The position numbers and the translations under genes were made by a program. The notes beneath the pieces are model-generated. The model did no database searches, was not told where the DNA came from, and saw only the letters and a list, made by a program, of their open reading frames with translations. From the NCBI GenBank assembly GCA_002360945.1, contig DERO01000036.1:1-27330 (forward strand): a DNA stretch of 27,330 bases. The letters run 5' to 3'. Position 1 is the stretch's first letter; every line of letters begins with the position of its first letter. Source of the stretch: Leclercia adecarboxylata. GTDB taxonomy: Bacteria; Pseudomonadota; Gammaproteobacteria; Enterobacterales; Enterobacteriaceae. Shown piece after piece: positions 11,041 through 26,096 of the stretch.

Positions 11041-11788
11041 CCGTGACTTTATGCGCTACAGCCGCCAGATCCTGCTGGAGGATATCGCCATCGACGGGCA
11101 GCAGAAGCTGCTCGCCAGCCGGGTATTGCTGGTCGGCCTCGGCGGATTAGGCGCTCCGGCGGCGCTGTACCTGGCCGGTGCCGGGATCGGCACCCTGGTG
11201 CTGGCCGACGATGACGAAGTCCATCTGAGCAATTTGCAGCGCCAGATCCTGTTTACTACCGACGATATCGCTCAGCCGAAAGCGCAGGTGACGCAGCGCC
11301 GGCTGCAGCAGCTTAACCCGGACATCCGGCTGATTGCCCTGCAGACCCGCCTGGAAGGCAAAGCGCTGCAGGAGGAGATCGCCCGCGCCGACGTGGTGCT
11401 GGACTGCACCGATAACATGGCCACCCGCCAGGCGATCAATGCCGCCTGCGTGATGCTCAACACCCCGCTCATCACCGCCAGCGCCGTGGGCTTTGGCGGC
11501 CAGATGATGGTGCTGACACCGCCCTGGGCGCAGGGCTGTTACCGCTGTCTGTGGCCGGAGGATGACGAGCCGCAACGCAACTGCCGCACCGCAGGCATTG
11601 TCGGGCCGGTGGTTGGCGTGATGGGAACCTTGCAGGCGCTGGAGGCGATTAAGCTGCTGAGCGGCATCGAGACCCCACGCAATGCCCTGCGCCTGTTCGA
11701 TGCCCGGGCAGGAAGCTGGCGGCAGCTGGCTTTGCAGCGCGCCAGCGGCTGTGAGGTATGTGGAGGCCAGCATGCGGATCCTGTTTAA
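11033..11788 (+). CDS. thiF: Sulfur carrier adenylyltransferase ThiF
   Basis: ThiF is an E1-like enzyme that adenylates the C-terminal glycine of ThiS and helps load it with sulfur for thiazole formation. The 251 residues equal E. coli ThiF. The nucleotide loop VGLGGLGAP starts at about residue 34. Zinc is held by Cys169, Cys172, Cys240 and Cys243. Cys184, in RNCRTAG, corresponds to the cysteine reported to form the acyl disulfide with ThiS. The ATG at 11033 lies inside thiE. The last 17 bases overlap thiS, consistent with a shared function. Confidence 0.97.
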   Translation: MNDRDFMRYSRQILLEDIAIDGQQKLLASRVLLVGLGGLGAPAALYLAGAGIGTLVLADDDEVHLSNLQRQILFTTDDIAQPKAQVTQRRLQQLNPDIRLIALQTRLEGKALQEEIARADVVLDCTDNMATRQAINAACVMLNTPLITASAVGFGGQMMVLTPPWAQGCYRCLWPEDDEPQRNCRTAGIVGPVVGVMGTLQALEAIKLLSGIETPRNALRLFDARAGSWRQLALQRASGCEVCGGQHADPV

Positions 11789-11972
11789 CGACGAACCGAT
11801 GCAGTGCGTGGACGGCTTAACCGTCGCCACTCTGCTCTACCAACTGTGTCAGTTAAAACCCGGGGTCGCGCTGGCCCTGAATCAACAGATCCTGCCGCGC
11901 GAGCAGTGGGATAAACAGCAGGTCCGGGAAGGCGATCAGATCCTGCTCTTTCAGGTAATTGCCGGAGGCTGA
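11772..11972 (+). CDS. thiS: Sulfur carrier protein ThiS
   Basis: ThiS is a ubiquitin-like carrier whose C-terminal thiocarboxylate donates sulfur to the thiazole ring. The 66 residues equal E. coli ThiS and end in the required Gly-Gly (IAGG). The start at 11772 lies within the end of thiF. The longer open frame from 11682 is only thiF sequence read in another frame. thiG follows one base after the stop. Confidence 0.97.
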   Translation: MRILFNDEPMQCVDGLTVATLLYQLCQLKPGVALALNQQILPREQWDKQQVREGDQILLFQVIAGG

Positions 11973-11973
11973 G

Positions 11974-12744
11974 ATGTTACGTATTGCTGATAAAACGTTC
12001 GATTCACACCTGTTTACCGGCACCGGGAAGTTTGCCTCGCCGCAGCTGATGGTGGACGCGATTCGCGAGAGCGGCAGCCAGCTGGTGACCCTGGCGATGA
12101 AGCGCGTCGATCTGCGCAATCACAATGACGCCATTCTGGCGCCGCTGCTGGAGGCGGGCGTCAGCCTGCTGCCCAACACCTCCGGGGCCAAAACCGCGGA
12201 AGAAGCATTGTTCGCCGCCCGGCTGGCGCGCGAGGCGCTGGGAACGCGCTGGCTCAAGCTGGAGATCCATCCTGATGCCCGCTGGCTGCTGCCCGATCCC
12301 ATCGAGACGCTGAAAGCGGCGGAAATGCTGGTCAAAGAGGGGTTCACGGTGCTGCCCTACTGCGGTGCCGATCCGGTACTGTGCAAACGGCTCGAGGAGG
12401 CAGGTTGCGCAGCGGTGATGCCGCTAGGGGCGCCGATAGGCTCCAACCAGGGGCTGGAAACCCGCGCGATGCTGGAGATTATCATTCAGCAAGCGACCGT
12501 GCCGGTGATCGTGGATGCCGGGATCGGCGTTCCCAGCCATGCCGCCCAGGCGCTGGAGATGGGAGCCGATGCGGTGCTGGTTAACACCGCCATTGCGGTT
12601 GCGGACGATCCGGTGATGATGGCGCGGGCGTTTCGTCTGGCGGTAGAGGCGGGTGTGCTGGCACGCCAGTCTGGCCCCGGTTCGCGGAGCCCTGAAGCCC
12701 AGGCCACCAGCCCGTTAACCGGATTTCTGGAGGCCTTCTCATGA
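11974..12744 (+). CDS. thiG: Thiazole synthase ThiG
   Basis: ThiG condenses deoxyxylulose 5-phosphate, dehydroglycine and the ThiS thiocarboxylate into the thiazole phosphate. The 256 residues equal E. coli ThiG. The Schiff-base lysine is Lys95 in WLKLEIHPD. Phosphate-binding loops are seen in PYCGADPVL and [12 protein letters not shown]. Start at ATG 11974 directly after thiS; an alternative upstream start at 11959 lies inside thiS and lacks family support. The end overlaps thiH by 4 bases (ATGA), as expected for the ThiG-ThiH complex. Confidence 0.97.
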   Translation: MLRIADKTFDSHLFTGTGKFASPQLMVDAIRESGSQLVTLAMKRVDLRNHNDAILAPLLEAGVSLLPNTSGAKTAEEALFAARLAREALGTRWLKLEIHPDARWLLPDPIETLKAAEMLVKEGFTVLPYCGADPVLCKRLEEAGCAAVMPLGAPIGSNQGLETRAMLEIIIQQATVPVIVDAGIGVPSHAAQALEMGADAVLVNTAIAVADDPVMMARAFRLAVEAGVLARQSGPGSRSPEAQATSPLTGFLEAFS

Positions 12745-13874
12745 ACACCTTTACCGATCGCTGGCGTCAACTCGACTGGGACGATATTCGGCTGCGCATC
12801 AACAGTAAAACCCCGGCGGACGTTGAGCGCGCTCTGACTGTCCGGCAGCCGACGCGCGAGGACATGATGGCCCTGCTCTCCCCCGCAGCCAGCGCATATC
12901 TTGAGCCGATGGCGCAGCGGGCCCAGCGACTGACACGCCAGCGATTTGGCAATACAGTGAGCTTTTATGTTCCGCTCTATCTCTCCAACCTGTGCGCCAA
13001 CGACTGTACCTACTGCGGCTTCTCAATGAGCAACCATATCAAGCGCAAAACGCTGGATGAAAATGAGATTGCCCGGGAGTGTGCCGCGATCCGCGAGATG
13101 GGGTTTGAGCATCTGCTGCTGGTCACCGGCGAGCACCAGACCAAGGTTGGAATGGACTATTTTCGCCGACATATCCCGGCCATTCGCCGCCAGTTCGCCT
13201 CGTTGCAGATGGAGGTTCAACCCCTGTCAGAGGCCGAGTATGGCGAGCTGAAAACGCTGGGGCTGGATGGCGTGCTGGTCTATCAGGAGACCTATCACGA
13301 GGCGGTATATGCTCAGCACCACCTGAAAGGTAAAAAGCAGGACTTCTTCTGGCGACTGGATACCCCGGATCGGCTGGGCCGCGCCGGGATCGACAAGATC
13401 GGCCTCGGGGCCTTAACCGGGCTCTCCGACAGCTGGCGGGTCGACAACTTTATGGTGGCGGAACATCTGCTCTGGCTGCAGCAGCACTACTGGCAGAGCC
13501 GGTACTCGATCTCCTTCCCCCGGCTGCGCCCCTGCGCTGGCGGGATCCAGCCGGCGTCGATCATGGATGAACGCCAGCTGGTGCAGACCATCTGCGCCTT
13601 TCGTCTGTTGGCACCGGAGGTAGAGCTGTCGCTGTCGACCCGGGAATCCCCCGCGTTTCGCGATAGCGTTATCCCGCTGGCCATCAACAACGTCAGCGCC
13701 TTTTCAAAAACCCAGCCAGGCGGCTATGCCGACGAGCGTCCCGAGCTGGAGCAGTTTGCGCCGCACGATAGCCGTCGCCCGGAGGAGGTTGCCGAAGCGC
13801 TTAGCCTGCAGGGATTGCAGCCGGTGTGGAAAGACTGGGACAGCTGGCTGGGACGCGCCTCGCAGCCGGGATGA
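12741..13874 (+). CDS. thiH: 2-iminoacetate synthase ThiH (tyrosine lyase, radical SAM)
   Basis: ThiH cleaves tyrosine to p-cresol and dehydroglycine, which ThiG uses for the thiazole ring; this is the oxygen-independent route. The 377 residues equal E. coli ThiH. The radical SAM cluster motif CxxxCxxC is Cys85, Cys89 and Cys92 in [11 protein letters not shown]. The SAM-binding region continues with [12 protein letters not shown]. It is the last gene of the thi operon, and its presence with thiF and thiS shows a complete thiazole branch. Other thiamine genes (thiD, thiM, thiI, iscS) are not in this window. Confidence 0.98.
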   Translation: MNTFTDRWRQLDWDDIRLRINSKTPADVERALTVRQPTREDMMALLSPAASAYLEPMAQRAQRLTRQRFGNTVSFYVPLYLSNLCANDCTYCGFSMSNHIKRKTLDENEIARECAAIREMGFEHLLLVTGEHQTKVGMDYFRRHIPAIRRQFASLQMEVQPLSEAEYGELKTLGLDGVLVYQETYHEAVYAQHHLKGKKQDFFWRLDTPDRLGRAGIDKIGLGALTGLSDSWRVDNFMVAEHLLWLQQHYWQSRYSISFPRLRPCAGGIQPASIMDERQLVQTICAFRLLAPEVELSLSTRESPAFRDSVIPLAINNVSAFSKTQPGGYADERPELEQFAPHDSRRPEEVAEALSLQGLQPVWKDWDSWLGRASQPG

Positions 13875-13989
13875 AAAAGAGTGTAAGTCGATGAAGTTAT
13901 TACGAGGCGTCACGTAATCTCATCAACGGGCCATTGCCAGCTTGGGTATCTATTTTTTACGCTTATTACGTCAGCCGGGGATGCTGACC

Positions 13990-14027
13990 AGGGCGGAAAG
14001 CTTCTTCCTCGCTCCGCCCTGCCTTTC
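13990..14027 (+). terminator. Probable terminator of the thi operon
   Basis: AGGGCGGA (13990-13997) pairs perfectly with TCCGCCCT (14013-14020) around a 15-base loop, followed by a short pyrimidine run GCCTTTCCCC. The T-tract is weak, so it may be leaky or Rho-assisted. It lies 115 bases after thiH and before the PTS promoter. The stretch 13875-13989 holds only an unconvincing 8-codon open frame. Confidence 0.5.
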
Positions 14028-14089
14028 CCCGTTCTGTAACAGTTGTAACCGGTTTCAGAAAATGCGGGTTTCTTTGTGATGACTCACAC

Positions 14090-14134
14090 ACAATCGCGGT
14101 AACGCGGTTGTCGAAGCGGGCTACGCGGGATAAT
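14090..14134 (+). promoter_or_regulatory. Candidate promoter and operator of the PTS IIB-IIA unit
   Basis: A -10 GATAAT (14129-14134) with a -35 GTTGTC (14107-14112) at 16 bases is the best promoter seen before the PTS genes. An inverted repeat, ACAATCGCG (14090-14098) and CGCGGTTGT (14103-14111), has nine-base arms with one mismatch and a 4-base centre. It covers the -35, as a repressor site would. No binding protein is identified, and no regulator gene is adjacent. Confidence 0.5.
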
Positions 14135-14166
14135 TATCAATAAACACATGTACATTGAGGCTGACT

Positions 14167-14472
14167 ATGAAGAACATCGTTTTATGCTGTGCAGCGGGAA
14201 TGTCCACCAGCATGCTGGTTCAACGCATGAAAGACGCCGCGCAGAAAAAAGGGATCGAAGTAACCATTAAGGCCGTACCGGTTGCTGAGTTTAAAGATGA
14301 AATCGCCGCAGCCGACATTGTGTTGCTTGGCCCGCAGGTCAAATACGAACTCAATAATCTTCAGGCACAGGCAGAACCGCTGGGCAAAAAGGTCGCGGTT
14401 ATCGACATGATGGATTACGGCATGATGAAAGGCGATGCCGTCCTCGAAAAAGCCCTCAAACTGCTGGAGTGA
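14167..14472 (+). CDS. PTS enzyme IIB, lactose/cellobiose family
   Basis: This 101-residue cytoplasmic protein is related to ChbB (IIB of the chitobiose/cellobiose system). The phosphocysteine loop is intact: Cys8 in CCAAGMSTSML, aligned with Cys10 of ChbB CSAGMSTS. The segment IVLLGPQVKYEL is the second conserved region. It would accept phosphate from the IIA encoded next door and pass it to a sugar held by a membrane IIC. No IIC gene lies nearby. Start at ATG 14167, preceded by GAGG; a TTG start 12 bases upstream is possible but less likely. The family is clear; the substrate is unknown. Confidence 0.93.
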   Translation: MKNIVLCCAAGMSTSMLVQRMKDAAQKKGIEVTIKAVPVAEFKDEIAAADIVLLGPQVKYELNNLQAQAEPLGKKVAVIDMMDYGMMKGDAVLEKALKLLE

Positions 14473-14475
14473 CCC

Positions 14476-14793
14476 ATGGAAGATTTAGAAACCATCATTA
14501 TGGAACTGTTGGTGAATGCCGGTGCAGCCCGCAGTTCAGCATTAACCGCCCTGCAGATGGCGCGTAAAGGTAATTTTGCCGACGCGGAAAAGTCGATGGA
14601 AGAGTCGCGTGAATTCGTTAAGCATGCGCACACTATCCAGACGAAGCTGATTGGTATGGATGAAGGCACCGGCAAGCTGCCGGTCAACCTGATTACCGTT
14701 CACTCGCAGGATCACCTGATGAACGCGATGGTGATTCAGGATCTGGCGGGCGATATGATCGAGCTGTATCGCCGGTTGCCGCTGGTGAACTAA
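14476..14793 (+). CDS. PTS enzyme IIA, lactose/cellobiose family
   Basis: This 105-residue all-helical protein belongs to the LacF/ChbA family of IIA phosphocarriers, normally a trimer. The phosphorylated histidine is His76 in the motif VHSQDHLMNAM, with Asp79 as the conserved neighbour. It starts 3 bases after the IIB stop, with GGAG in the end of IIB as ribosome site, so the two form one unit. No IIC permease, glycosidase or regulator accompanies them: the next gene is the convergent rpoC. The pair may serve a permease encoded elsewhere or act in regulation. The family is certain; the role is open. Confidence 0.93.
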   Translation: MEDLETIIMELLVNAGAARSSALTALQMARKGNFADAEKSMEESREFVKHAHTIQTKLIGMDEGTGKLPVNLITVHSQDHLMNAMVIQDLAGDMIELYRRLPLVN

Positions 14794-14796
14794 CCC

Positions 14797-14870
14797 GCCC
14801 GGTGGCGCTACGCTTACCGGGCCTACAACGACCCCGAACCGTAGGTCCGGTAAGCGCAGCGCCACCCGGC
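14797..14870. repeat. Pair of inverted REP elements (BIME)
   Basis: Two 30-base REP/PU-type units, 14797-14826 and 14841-14870, face each other. The second, reverse-complemented, matches the first at 27 of 30 positions. Each has the palindromic GCCCGGTGGCGC...TACCGGGC form with the CCTAC end typical of enterobacterial REP sequences. They lie between the convergent PTS IIA and rpoC, where they can form a long hairpin that protects transcript 3' ends. REP units are also known gyrase or IHF targets in related species. Confidence 0.88.
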
Positions 14871-14892
14871 AACAGCCGCACCAGACACGCAA

Positions 14893-14920
14893 AAAAAAAC
14901 CCGCCGAAGCGGGTTTTTTT
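14893..14920. terminator. Bidirectional intrinsic terminator, rpoC end
   Basis: CCCGC (14900-14904) and GCGGG (14909-14913) form a stem with the tight loop CGAA. It is flanked by a run of nine A on the left and seven T on the right, so it reads as a terminator from both sides. It ends the rplJL-rpoBC transcript 18 bases after the rpoC stop and also stops transcripts coming from the PTS genes. Confidence 0.93.
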
Positions 14921-14937
14921 ATGGGCTGACGTCACGA

Positions 14938-19161
<4,224 letters not shown>

Positions 19162-19190
19162 GGATTTGCTCCCGTCGGAGTTAGCACAAT

Positions 19191-19218
19191 CTGGTGCCGG
19201 AAACTACTCCGGCACCAG
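19191..19218 (-). other. Stem-loop in the rpoB-rpoC spacer
   Basis: CTGGTGCCGGA (19191-19201) and TCCGGCACCAG (19208-19218) form a perfect 11-base stem with a 6-base loop in the mRNA between rpoB and rpoC. No T-tract follows in the direction of transcription, so it is not an intrinsic terminator. It may be a processing or stability element; no function is assigned. Confidence 0.7.
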
Positions 19219-19237
19219 TGACCTGTTTGAGCGAGAG

Positions 19238-22200
19238 TTACTCGTCTTCCAGTTCGATGTTGATACCCAGCGAACGAATCTCTTTCAACAGTACGTTGAA
19301 GGACTCTGGCATGCCCGGTTCCATCTGATGGTTGCCGTCCACGATGTTTTTATACATCTTGGTACGACCGTTCACGTCATCAGACTTAACGGTGAGCATT
19401 TCCTGCAGGGTGTATGCCGCGCCGTATGCTTCAAGCGCCCACACTTCCATCTCCCCGAAGCGCTGACCACCGAACTGCGCCTTACCACCCAGCGGCTGCT
19501 GAGTAACCAGGCTGTAAGAACCGGTAGAACGCGCGTGCATCTTGTCATCAACCAGGTGGTTCAGTTTCAGCATGTACATGTAACCCACGGTTACCTGGCG
19601 CTCGAACTGCTCACCAGTACGACCGTCGAACAGTGTGATCTGGCCAGAGCTTGGCAGGCCACCCAGCTGTAACAGTTCCTTGATTTCAGACTCTTTCGCA
19701 CCATCGAAGACTGGCGTTGCGATTGGCATACCTTTTTTCAGGTTCTCAGCCAGACGCAGCACTTCTTCATCGCTGAAGGTGTTCAGGTCGACTTTCTGAC
19801 GAACATCAGTACCCAGATCGTACGCACGCTGGATGAATTCGCGCAGTTTCGCGACTTCTTCCTGCTGCTTCAGCATGGCGTTGATCTTATCGCCGATGCC
19901 TTTTGCAGCCATACCCAGGTGGGTTTCGAGGATCTGACCAATGTTCATACGAGACGGTACGCCCAGCGGGTTCAGTACGATATCTACCGGCGTACCGTTA
20001 GCATCGTGCGGCATATCTTCGATCGGGTTGATCTTAGAGATAACACCCTTGTTACCGTGACGACCTGCCATCTTATCACCAGGCTGGATCTGACGTTTAA
20101 CGGCCAGATAGACCTTAACAATCTTCAGCACGCCCGGTGCCAGATCGTCGCCCTGAGTGATTTTACGGCGTTTCGCTTCGAGTTTTTTCTCGAACTCGTG
20201 TTTCAGTTCGTCATACTGCTCAGCCAGCTGTTCCAGCTGATTTTGTTTCTCTTCGTCGGCCAGGCCCAGTTCCAGCCAGCGGTCACGTGGCAGCTTGTCG
20301 AGCTTCTCAGCTTCAACACCACCGGCAACCAGCACCGCATAGATACGACTAAACAGGCCAGCTTCGAGGATCTGCAGTTCTTCAGACAGGTCTTTCTTAG
20401 CCTGCTTCAGCTGCATCTCTTCGATTTCGAGCGCACGTTTGTCTTTTTCTACGCCATCGCGAGTAAAGACCTGAACGTCGATAACCGTACCGGAAACACC
20501 GTTCGGCACACGCAGAGAAGAGTCTTTAACGTCAGACGCTTTCTCACCGAAGATCGCGCGCAGCAGTTTCTCTTCTGGCGTCAGCTGGGTTTCACCTTTC
20601 GGCGTAACCTTACCAACCAGAATGTCGCCGCCGGTCACTTCTGCACCGATGTAAACGATACCGGATTCATCCAGTTTGGAGAGCGCAGCTTCACCCACGT
20701 TAGGGATGTCAGCGGTGATCTCTTCTGGCCCCAGCTTGGTGTCACGGGACACACATGCCAGTTCCTGGATGTGAATAGTGGTGAAACGATCTTCCTGAAC
20801 CACACGCTCGGAGACGAGGATGGAGTCTTCGAAGTTGTAACCATTCCACGGCATGAACGCTACGCGCATGTTCTGACCGAGCGCCAGTTCACCGAGGTCG
20901 GTGGACGGACCGTCTGCCAGCACGTCGCCGCGCTCAATTGGCTCACCCAGAGAGACACATGGCATCTGGTTGATACAGGTGTTCTGGTTAGAACGGGTGT
21001 ACTTGGTCAGGTTGTAGATGTCGATACCGGCTTCGCCTGCATGCATCTCGTCTTCGTTAACTTTGATAACGATACGGGAAGCATCGACGTACTGAACAGT
21101 ACCGCCACGTTTAGCAACTGCAGTAACACCGGAGTCAACGGCAACAGCACGTTCCATACCGGTACCAACCAGCGGCTTATCAGCGCGCAGAGTTGGAACG
21201 GCCTGACGTTGCATGTTCGCACCCATCAATGCACGGTTGGCGTCATCGTGTTCCAGGAACGGGATCAGGGACGCACCGACGGAAACCACCTGCTGGGTGG
21301 AAACGTCCATGTAGTCAACCTGGTCGCGGCTGAACAAGCTGGATTCGCCTTTGCTACGACAGGTTACCAGGTCTTCTACAAAGTGGCCTTCGTCATCCAG
21401 GTTGGAGTTCGCCTGAGCGATGACGTAGTTACCTTCTTCGATAGCAGACAGGTAGTGAATTTCGTCGGTTACAACACCGTCAGTCACTTTACGATACGGG
21501 GTCTCAAGGAAACCGTATTCGTTAGTCTGCGCGTACACGGACAGGGAGTTGATCAGACCGATGTTTGGACCTTCAGGCGTTTCGATTGGACATACGCGAC
21601 CGTAGTGGGTCGGGTGTACGTCTCGAACTTCAAAGCCTGCGCGCTCACGGGTCAGACCGCCCGGGCCGAGTGCAGAGATACGACGCTTGTGCGTGATCTC
21701 AGACAGCGGGTTGTTCTGGTCCATAAACTGAGACAGCTGGCTGGAACCAAAGAACTCTTTCACTGCTGCGGAGATCGGCTTGGCGTTGATCATATCCTGA
21801 GGCATCAGGGTATCCAGATCGCCCAGAGACAGACGCTCTTTCACCGCACGCTCAACACGTACCAGGCCAACGCGGAACTGATTTTCCGCCATTTCGCCTA
21901 CGGAACGGATACGACGGTTGCCGAGGTGGTCGATATCGTCCACTTCGCCTTTGCCGTTACGGATATCTATGAGCTTCTTCATCACTTCGATGATGTCTTC
22001 TTTGCTCAGGATACCGGAACCTTCGATCGCGTCACGCAGCAGAGAACGGTTGAACTTCATACGACCAACCGCGGACAGATCGTAGCGGTCTTCAGAGAAG
22101 AACAGGTTCTCGAACAGGCTTTCAGCTGCTTCACGAGTCGGTGGCTCACCAGGACGCATCATGCGGTAGATTTCTACCAGCGCGCTCAGACGATCGGTAG

Positions 22201-23266
22201 TCGGGTCGACGCGAATCGTTTCCGACATATATGGACCGTGGTCCAGATCGTTGGTGAACAGCGTTTCGATACGCTTGTGGCCAGACTGGCTCAGCTTAGC
22301 CAGCAGATCCAGGCTCAGCTCCATGTTAGCCGGGCAGATCAGCTCGCCAGTGGATGCATCAACGTAATCTTTGGCTGCGACTTTTCCAGCAATGTATTCA
22401 ACCGGGACTTCGATGTGTTTGATCTCATCTTTTTCCAGCTGACGGATGTGGCGCGCAGTAATACGGCGGCCTTTCTCAACATACACTTTGCCGTCGGCTT
22501 CGATGTCGAACGACGCGGTATCGCCACGCAGACGTTCAGGCACCAGCTCCATTTGCAGCTTGTTGTCGCGAATTTCAAAGACAACTTTCTCAAAGAACAG
22601 ATCAAGAATCTGCTCAGTGGTGTACTGCAGAGCACGCAGAATGATGGTCGCAGGCAGTTTGCGACGACGGTCGATACGGACAAACAGGTTGTCTTTCGGA
22701 TCGAACTCGAAGTCCAGCCAGGAACCACGGTAAGGAATGATACGCGCGTTATAAAGTACTTTACCGGATGAGTGCGTTTTACCTTTATCGCTGTCGAAGA
22801 AGACGCCCGGGCTACGGTGCAGCTGGGAAACGATAACACGCTCAGTACCGTTGATGACGAAAGTACCGTTGTCGGTCATGAGCGGAATTTCGCCCATGTA
22901 GACTTCTTGTTCTTTAATGTCTTTAACGGTGCCTTCCGGCGCTTCGCGCTCGTAGATCACCAGACGCAGTTTGACGCGCAGCGGTGCCGAGTAGGTCACG
23001 CCACGGATTTGACATTCCTGAACGTCAAATACCGGTTCGCCAAGGCGGTAGCTGACGTATTGCAGCTCGGAATTACCGCTGTAGCTCTTAATCGGGAACA
23101 CGGAACGGAAGGCTGCTTCCAGACCGTACTGCCCTTCAGGATCTTGCTCGATAAACTTCTGGAACGAGTCAAGCTGGATAGAAAGGAGATATGGAATGTC
23201 CAGAACTTGTGGACGTTTACCAAAATCCTTACGAATACGTTTTTTCTCGGTATAGGAGTAAACCAT
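19238..23266 (-). CDS. rpoB: RNA polymerase beta subunit RpoB
   Basis: Beta forms the catalytic core and the rifampicin pocket. With the ATG at 23266 the protein has 1342 residues, equal to E. coli, and starts [20 protein letters not shown] frame open 33 codons further up is rejected because the ATG at 23266 has GAGGAA and the family N terminus. The rifampicin region (about 507-533) reads as wild type, with QFMDQNN, ITHKRR and SALGPGG unchanged, so no common resistance change is present. Residues of the active centre, such as RHGNKGV, are intact. It is co-transcribed with rplJL through the upstream attenuator. Confidence 0.99.
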   Translation of the reverse strand: MVYSYTEKKRIRKDFGKRPQVLDIPYLLSIQLDSFQKFIEQDPEGQYGLEAAFRSVFPIKSYSGNSELQYVSYRLGEPVFDVQECQIRGVTYSAPLRVKLRLVIYEREAPEGTVKDIKEQEVYMGEIPLMTDNGTFVINGTERVIVSQLHRSPGVFFDSDKGKTHSSGKVLYNARIIPYRGSWLDFEFDPKDNLFVRIDRRRKLPATIILRALQYTTEQILDLFFEKVVFEIRDNKLQMELVPERLRGDTASFDIEADGKVYVEKGRRITARHIRQLEKDEIKHIEVPVEYIAGKVAAKDYVDASTGELICPANMELSLDLLAKLSQSGHKRIETLFTNDLDHGPYMSETIRVDPTTDRLSALVEIYRMMRPGEPPTREAAESLFENLFFSEDRYDLSAVGRMKFNRSLLRDAIEGSGILSKEDIIEVMKKLIDIRNGKGEVDDIDHLGNRRIRSVGEMAENQFRVGLVRVERAVKERLSLGDLDTLMPQDMINAKPISAAVKEFFGSSQLSQFMDQNNPLSEITHKRRISALGPGGLTRERAGFEVRDVHPTHYGRVCPIETPEGPNIGLINSLSVYAQTNEYGFLETPYRKVTDGVVTDEIHYLSAIEEGNYVIAQANSNLDDEGHFVEDLVTCRSKGESSLFSRDQVDYMDVSTQQVVSVGASLIPFLEHDDANRALMGANMQRQAVPTLRADKPLVGTGMERAVAVDSGVTAVAKRGGTVQYVDASRIVIKVNEDEMHAGEAGIDIYNLTKYTRSNQNTCINQMPCVSLGEPIERGDVLADGPSTDLGELALGQNMRVAFMPWNGYNFEDSILVSERVVQEDRFTTIHIQELACVSRDTKLGPEEITADIPNVGEAALSKLDESGIVYIGAEVTGGDILVGKVTPKGETQLTPEEKLLRAIFGEKASDVKDSSLRVPNGVSGTVIDVQVFTRDGVEKDKRALEIEEMQLKQAKKDLSEELQILEAGLFSRIYAVLVAGGVEAEKLDKLPRDRWLELGLADEEKQNQLEQLAEQYDELKHEFEKKLEAKRRKITQGDDLAPGVLKIVKVYLAVKRQIQPGDKMAGRHGNKGVISKINPIEDMPHDANGTPVDIVLNPLGVPSRMNIGQILETHLGMAAKGIGDKINAMLKQQEEVAKLREFIQRAYDLGTDVRQKVDLNTFSDEEVLRLAENLKKGMPIATPVFDGAKESEIKELLQLGGLPSSGQITLFDGRTGEQFERQVTVGYMYMLKLNHLVDDKMHARSTGSYSLVTQQPLGGKAQFGGQRFGEMEVWALEAYGAAYTLQEMLTVKSDDVNGRTKMYKNIVDGNHQMEPGMPESFNVLLKEIRSLGINIELEDE

Positions 23267-23514
23267 AGGGTTCCTCAGCTCGCTGACAAGTCGACCCATC
23301 TGTCCATTGGCGGACAGTTTGTGCAACACCATTTTGTTGATCGGAAAATCGAACACTTTCCGCAATGCCTGTTGCTATCACGCTTAAACCATTTCATTGC
23401 GATTTACCCAGAGCGAGCACCCTGTCGCAGTATATTAAGTCGTCGATAGAAACAAGCATTGTCAGGACAGCCAGCAGTCAAACAGTGTGAAACTCTACTG
23501 GCGCCTTACAGCGC

Positions 23515-23545
23515 AAAAAGGCTGGTGACTAAAAAGTCACCAGCC
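23515..23545 (-). terminator. rplL-rpoB attenuator
   Basis: An 11-base perfect stem (23520-23530 with 23535-23545) with loop AAAA (plus-strand bases) is followed, in the minus-strand transcript, by five U. In E. coli the matching element stops most polymerases between rplL and rpoB and so sets the lower level of beta and beta'. It lies 40 bases after the rplL stop. The rest of the 318-base spacer (23267-23514) shows no gene; in E. coli it contains an RNase III site, not resolved here. Confidence 0.92.
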
Positions 23546-23584
23546 ATCAGCCTAATTTCTCAGGCTGCAACCGGAAGGGTTGGC

Positions 23585-23950
<366 letters not shown>

Positions 23951-24016
23951 TTAAATTGTTCCTGAAAATCAGAATAAGTTTATACGTAAGCGAATACTTG
24001 ATAAAGATAACTGCTA

Positions 24017-24514
24017 TTAAGCAGCTTCTTTCGCATCGCGAACAGCAGCCAGAGTGCGAACCAGTTTGCCAGCCGAAGCTTCTTTCATGGTTGCCATCAG
24101 GCGTGCAATTGCTTCTTCGTAGGTCGGCAGGGTTGCCAGGCGATCGATTTGCGATGCCGGGATCAACTCACCTTCAAAGGCTGCAGCTTTAACCTCGAAT
24201 TTTGCATTCGCTTTCGCGAACTCTTTGAACAGACGAGCAGCAGCGCCCGGGTGTTCCATAGAGTATGCAATCAAGGTTGGACCAACAAACGTGTCTTTCA
24301 GGCACTCGAACTGAGTACCTTCAACTACGCGGCGCAGCAGGGTGTTACGAACAACACGCATGTAAACGCCAGCTTCACGACCTGCTTTACGCAGTTCAGT
24401 CATTTTATCTACAGTAACGCCACGGGAATCCGCAACTACTGCAGACAGCGCGCCTTTGGCTACTTCGCTGACTTCAGCAACAATCGCTTGTTTGTCTTGA
24501 AGATTTAAAGCCAT
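24017..24514 (-). CDS. rplJ: Ribosomal protein uL10
   Basis: L10 anchors L7/L12 dimers to 23S rRNA and, as the L10-L12 complex, represses translation of its own mRNA. The 165 residues equal E. coli and start [15 protein letters not shown]. The ATG at 24514 has the ribosome site AGGAGC. A frame open 11 codons further upstream gives a non-family N terminus and is rejected. The C-terminal helix (about 135-165), which binds L7/L12, is present. Confidence 0.99.
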
Positions 24515-24772
24515 TAGCTTTGCTCCTGGATGTTTGCCGGAACTCATGCTCCGGAACTCACTTCACTCTTCCCAACGGAAAGAGCGTCTTAATACGGTGA
24601 GCAGAAACAAGCCAGAGTATTCAAAAATAATCTTAGCGTTCTGTCACCGTCTACGCAGGGCATTAAGTCTCTTGCGAAACACCTGCGGTCTTCGACGGAG
24701 GCCTGGATTAGGCCAGGCTCCAACGAACAAATCTTTTAGCCGCTAACTATTGTTAGCAAACGTGGGGGTAAG
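24515..24772 (-). promoter_or_regulatory. Long rplJ leader (L10 translational control)
   Basis: About 250 bases lie between the predicted rplJ promoter and its start codon, as in E. coli, where the L10-L12 complex binds the leader and shuts off translation. Several stems can be read, including GCTAAC (24742-24747) with GTTAGC (24752-24757) and a GGCCTGG/CCAGGCT pair around 24700-24720. No coding region is seen in it. The role is assigned from position and similarity to the known leader, not from a computed fold. Confidence 0.75.
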
Positions 24773-24801
24773 ATTGTAGACAAATCCACCGCCCACGTAA
24801 A
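24773..24801 (-). promoter_or_regulatory. rplJ promoter (P-L10)
   Basis: On the minus strand, TTTACG (24796-24801), a 17-base spacer and TACAAT (24773-24778) form a good sigma-70 promoter. It starts in the spacer right after the rplA stop (24806), as does the E. coli L10 promoter, and drives rplJL-rpoBC. Confidence 0.88.
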
Positions 24802-24805
24802 GGCA

Positions 24806-26037
<1,232 letters not shown>

Positions 26038-26066
26038 ATTGTAGTCCAATCTCGCGCCCTGTGCAA
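26038..26066 (-). promoter_or_regulatory. rplK promoter (P-L11)
   Basis: On the minus strand, TTGCAC (26061-26066), a 17-base spacer and TACAAT (26038-26043) form a strong sigma-70 promoter in the nusG-rplK spacer. It matches the place of the E. coli L11 promoter. An 8-base-pair stem (26063-26070 with 26074-26081, one G-U pair) overlaps the -35; it lacks a U-tract on this strand. Confidence 0.9.
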
Positions 26067-26096
26067 CGATTAAATCGTCGCTTTTTTGATCGCTGC

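Noticed and set aside
13891..13917. Eight-codon open frame MKLLRGVT after thiH, as a possible leader peptide
   Set aside because: Too short, with no clear ribosome site, no runs of control codons, and no attenuator directly behind it.
19919..22771. A 950-codon open frame on the plus strand, opposite rpoB
   Set aside because: It lies entirely within rpoB on the opposite strand. Long antisense frames are a known by-product of the strong codon bias of highly expressed genes, and the translation resembles no protein family I know.
23267..23365. 33-codon in-frame extension at the start of rpoB
   Set aside because: No family support; the ATG at 23266 has GAGGAA ahead and yields the normal 1342 residues.
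24515..24547. 11-codon in-frame extension at the start of rplJ
   Set aside because: It falls within the regulatory leader, and the ATG at 24514 matches uL10 and has its own ribosome site.
26063..26087. Hairpin plus T-run on the plus strand in the nusG-rplK spacer, as a terminator
   Set aside because: The T-run fits only plus-strand transcription, and no gene here reads that way; on the minus strand the run is A. It overlaps the rplK promoter instead.
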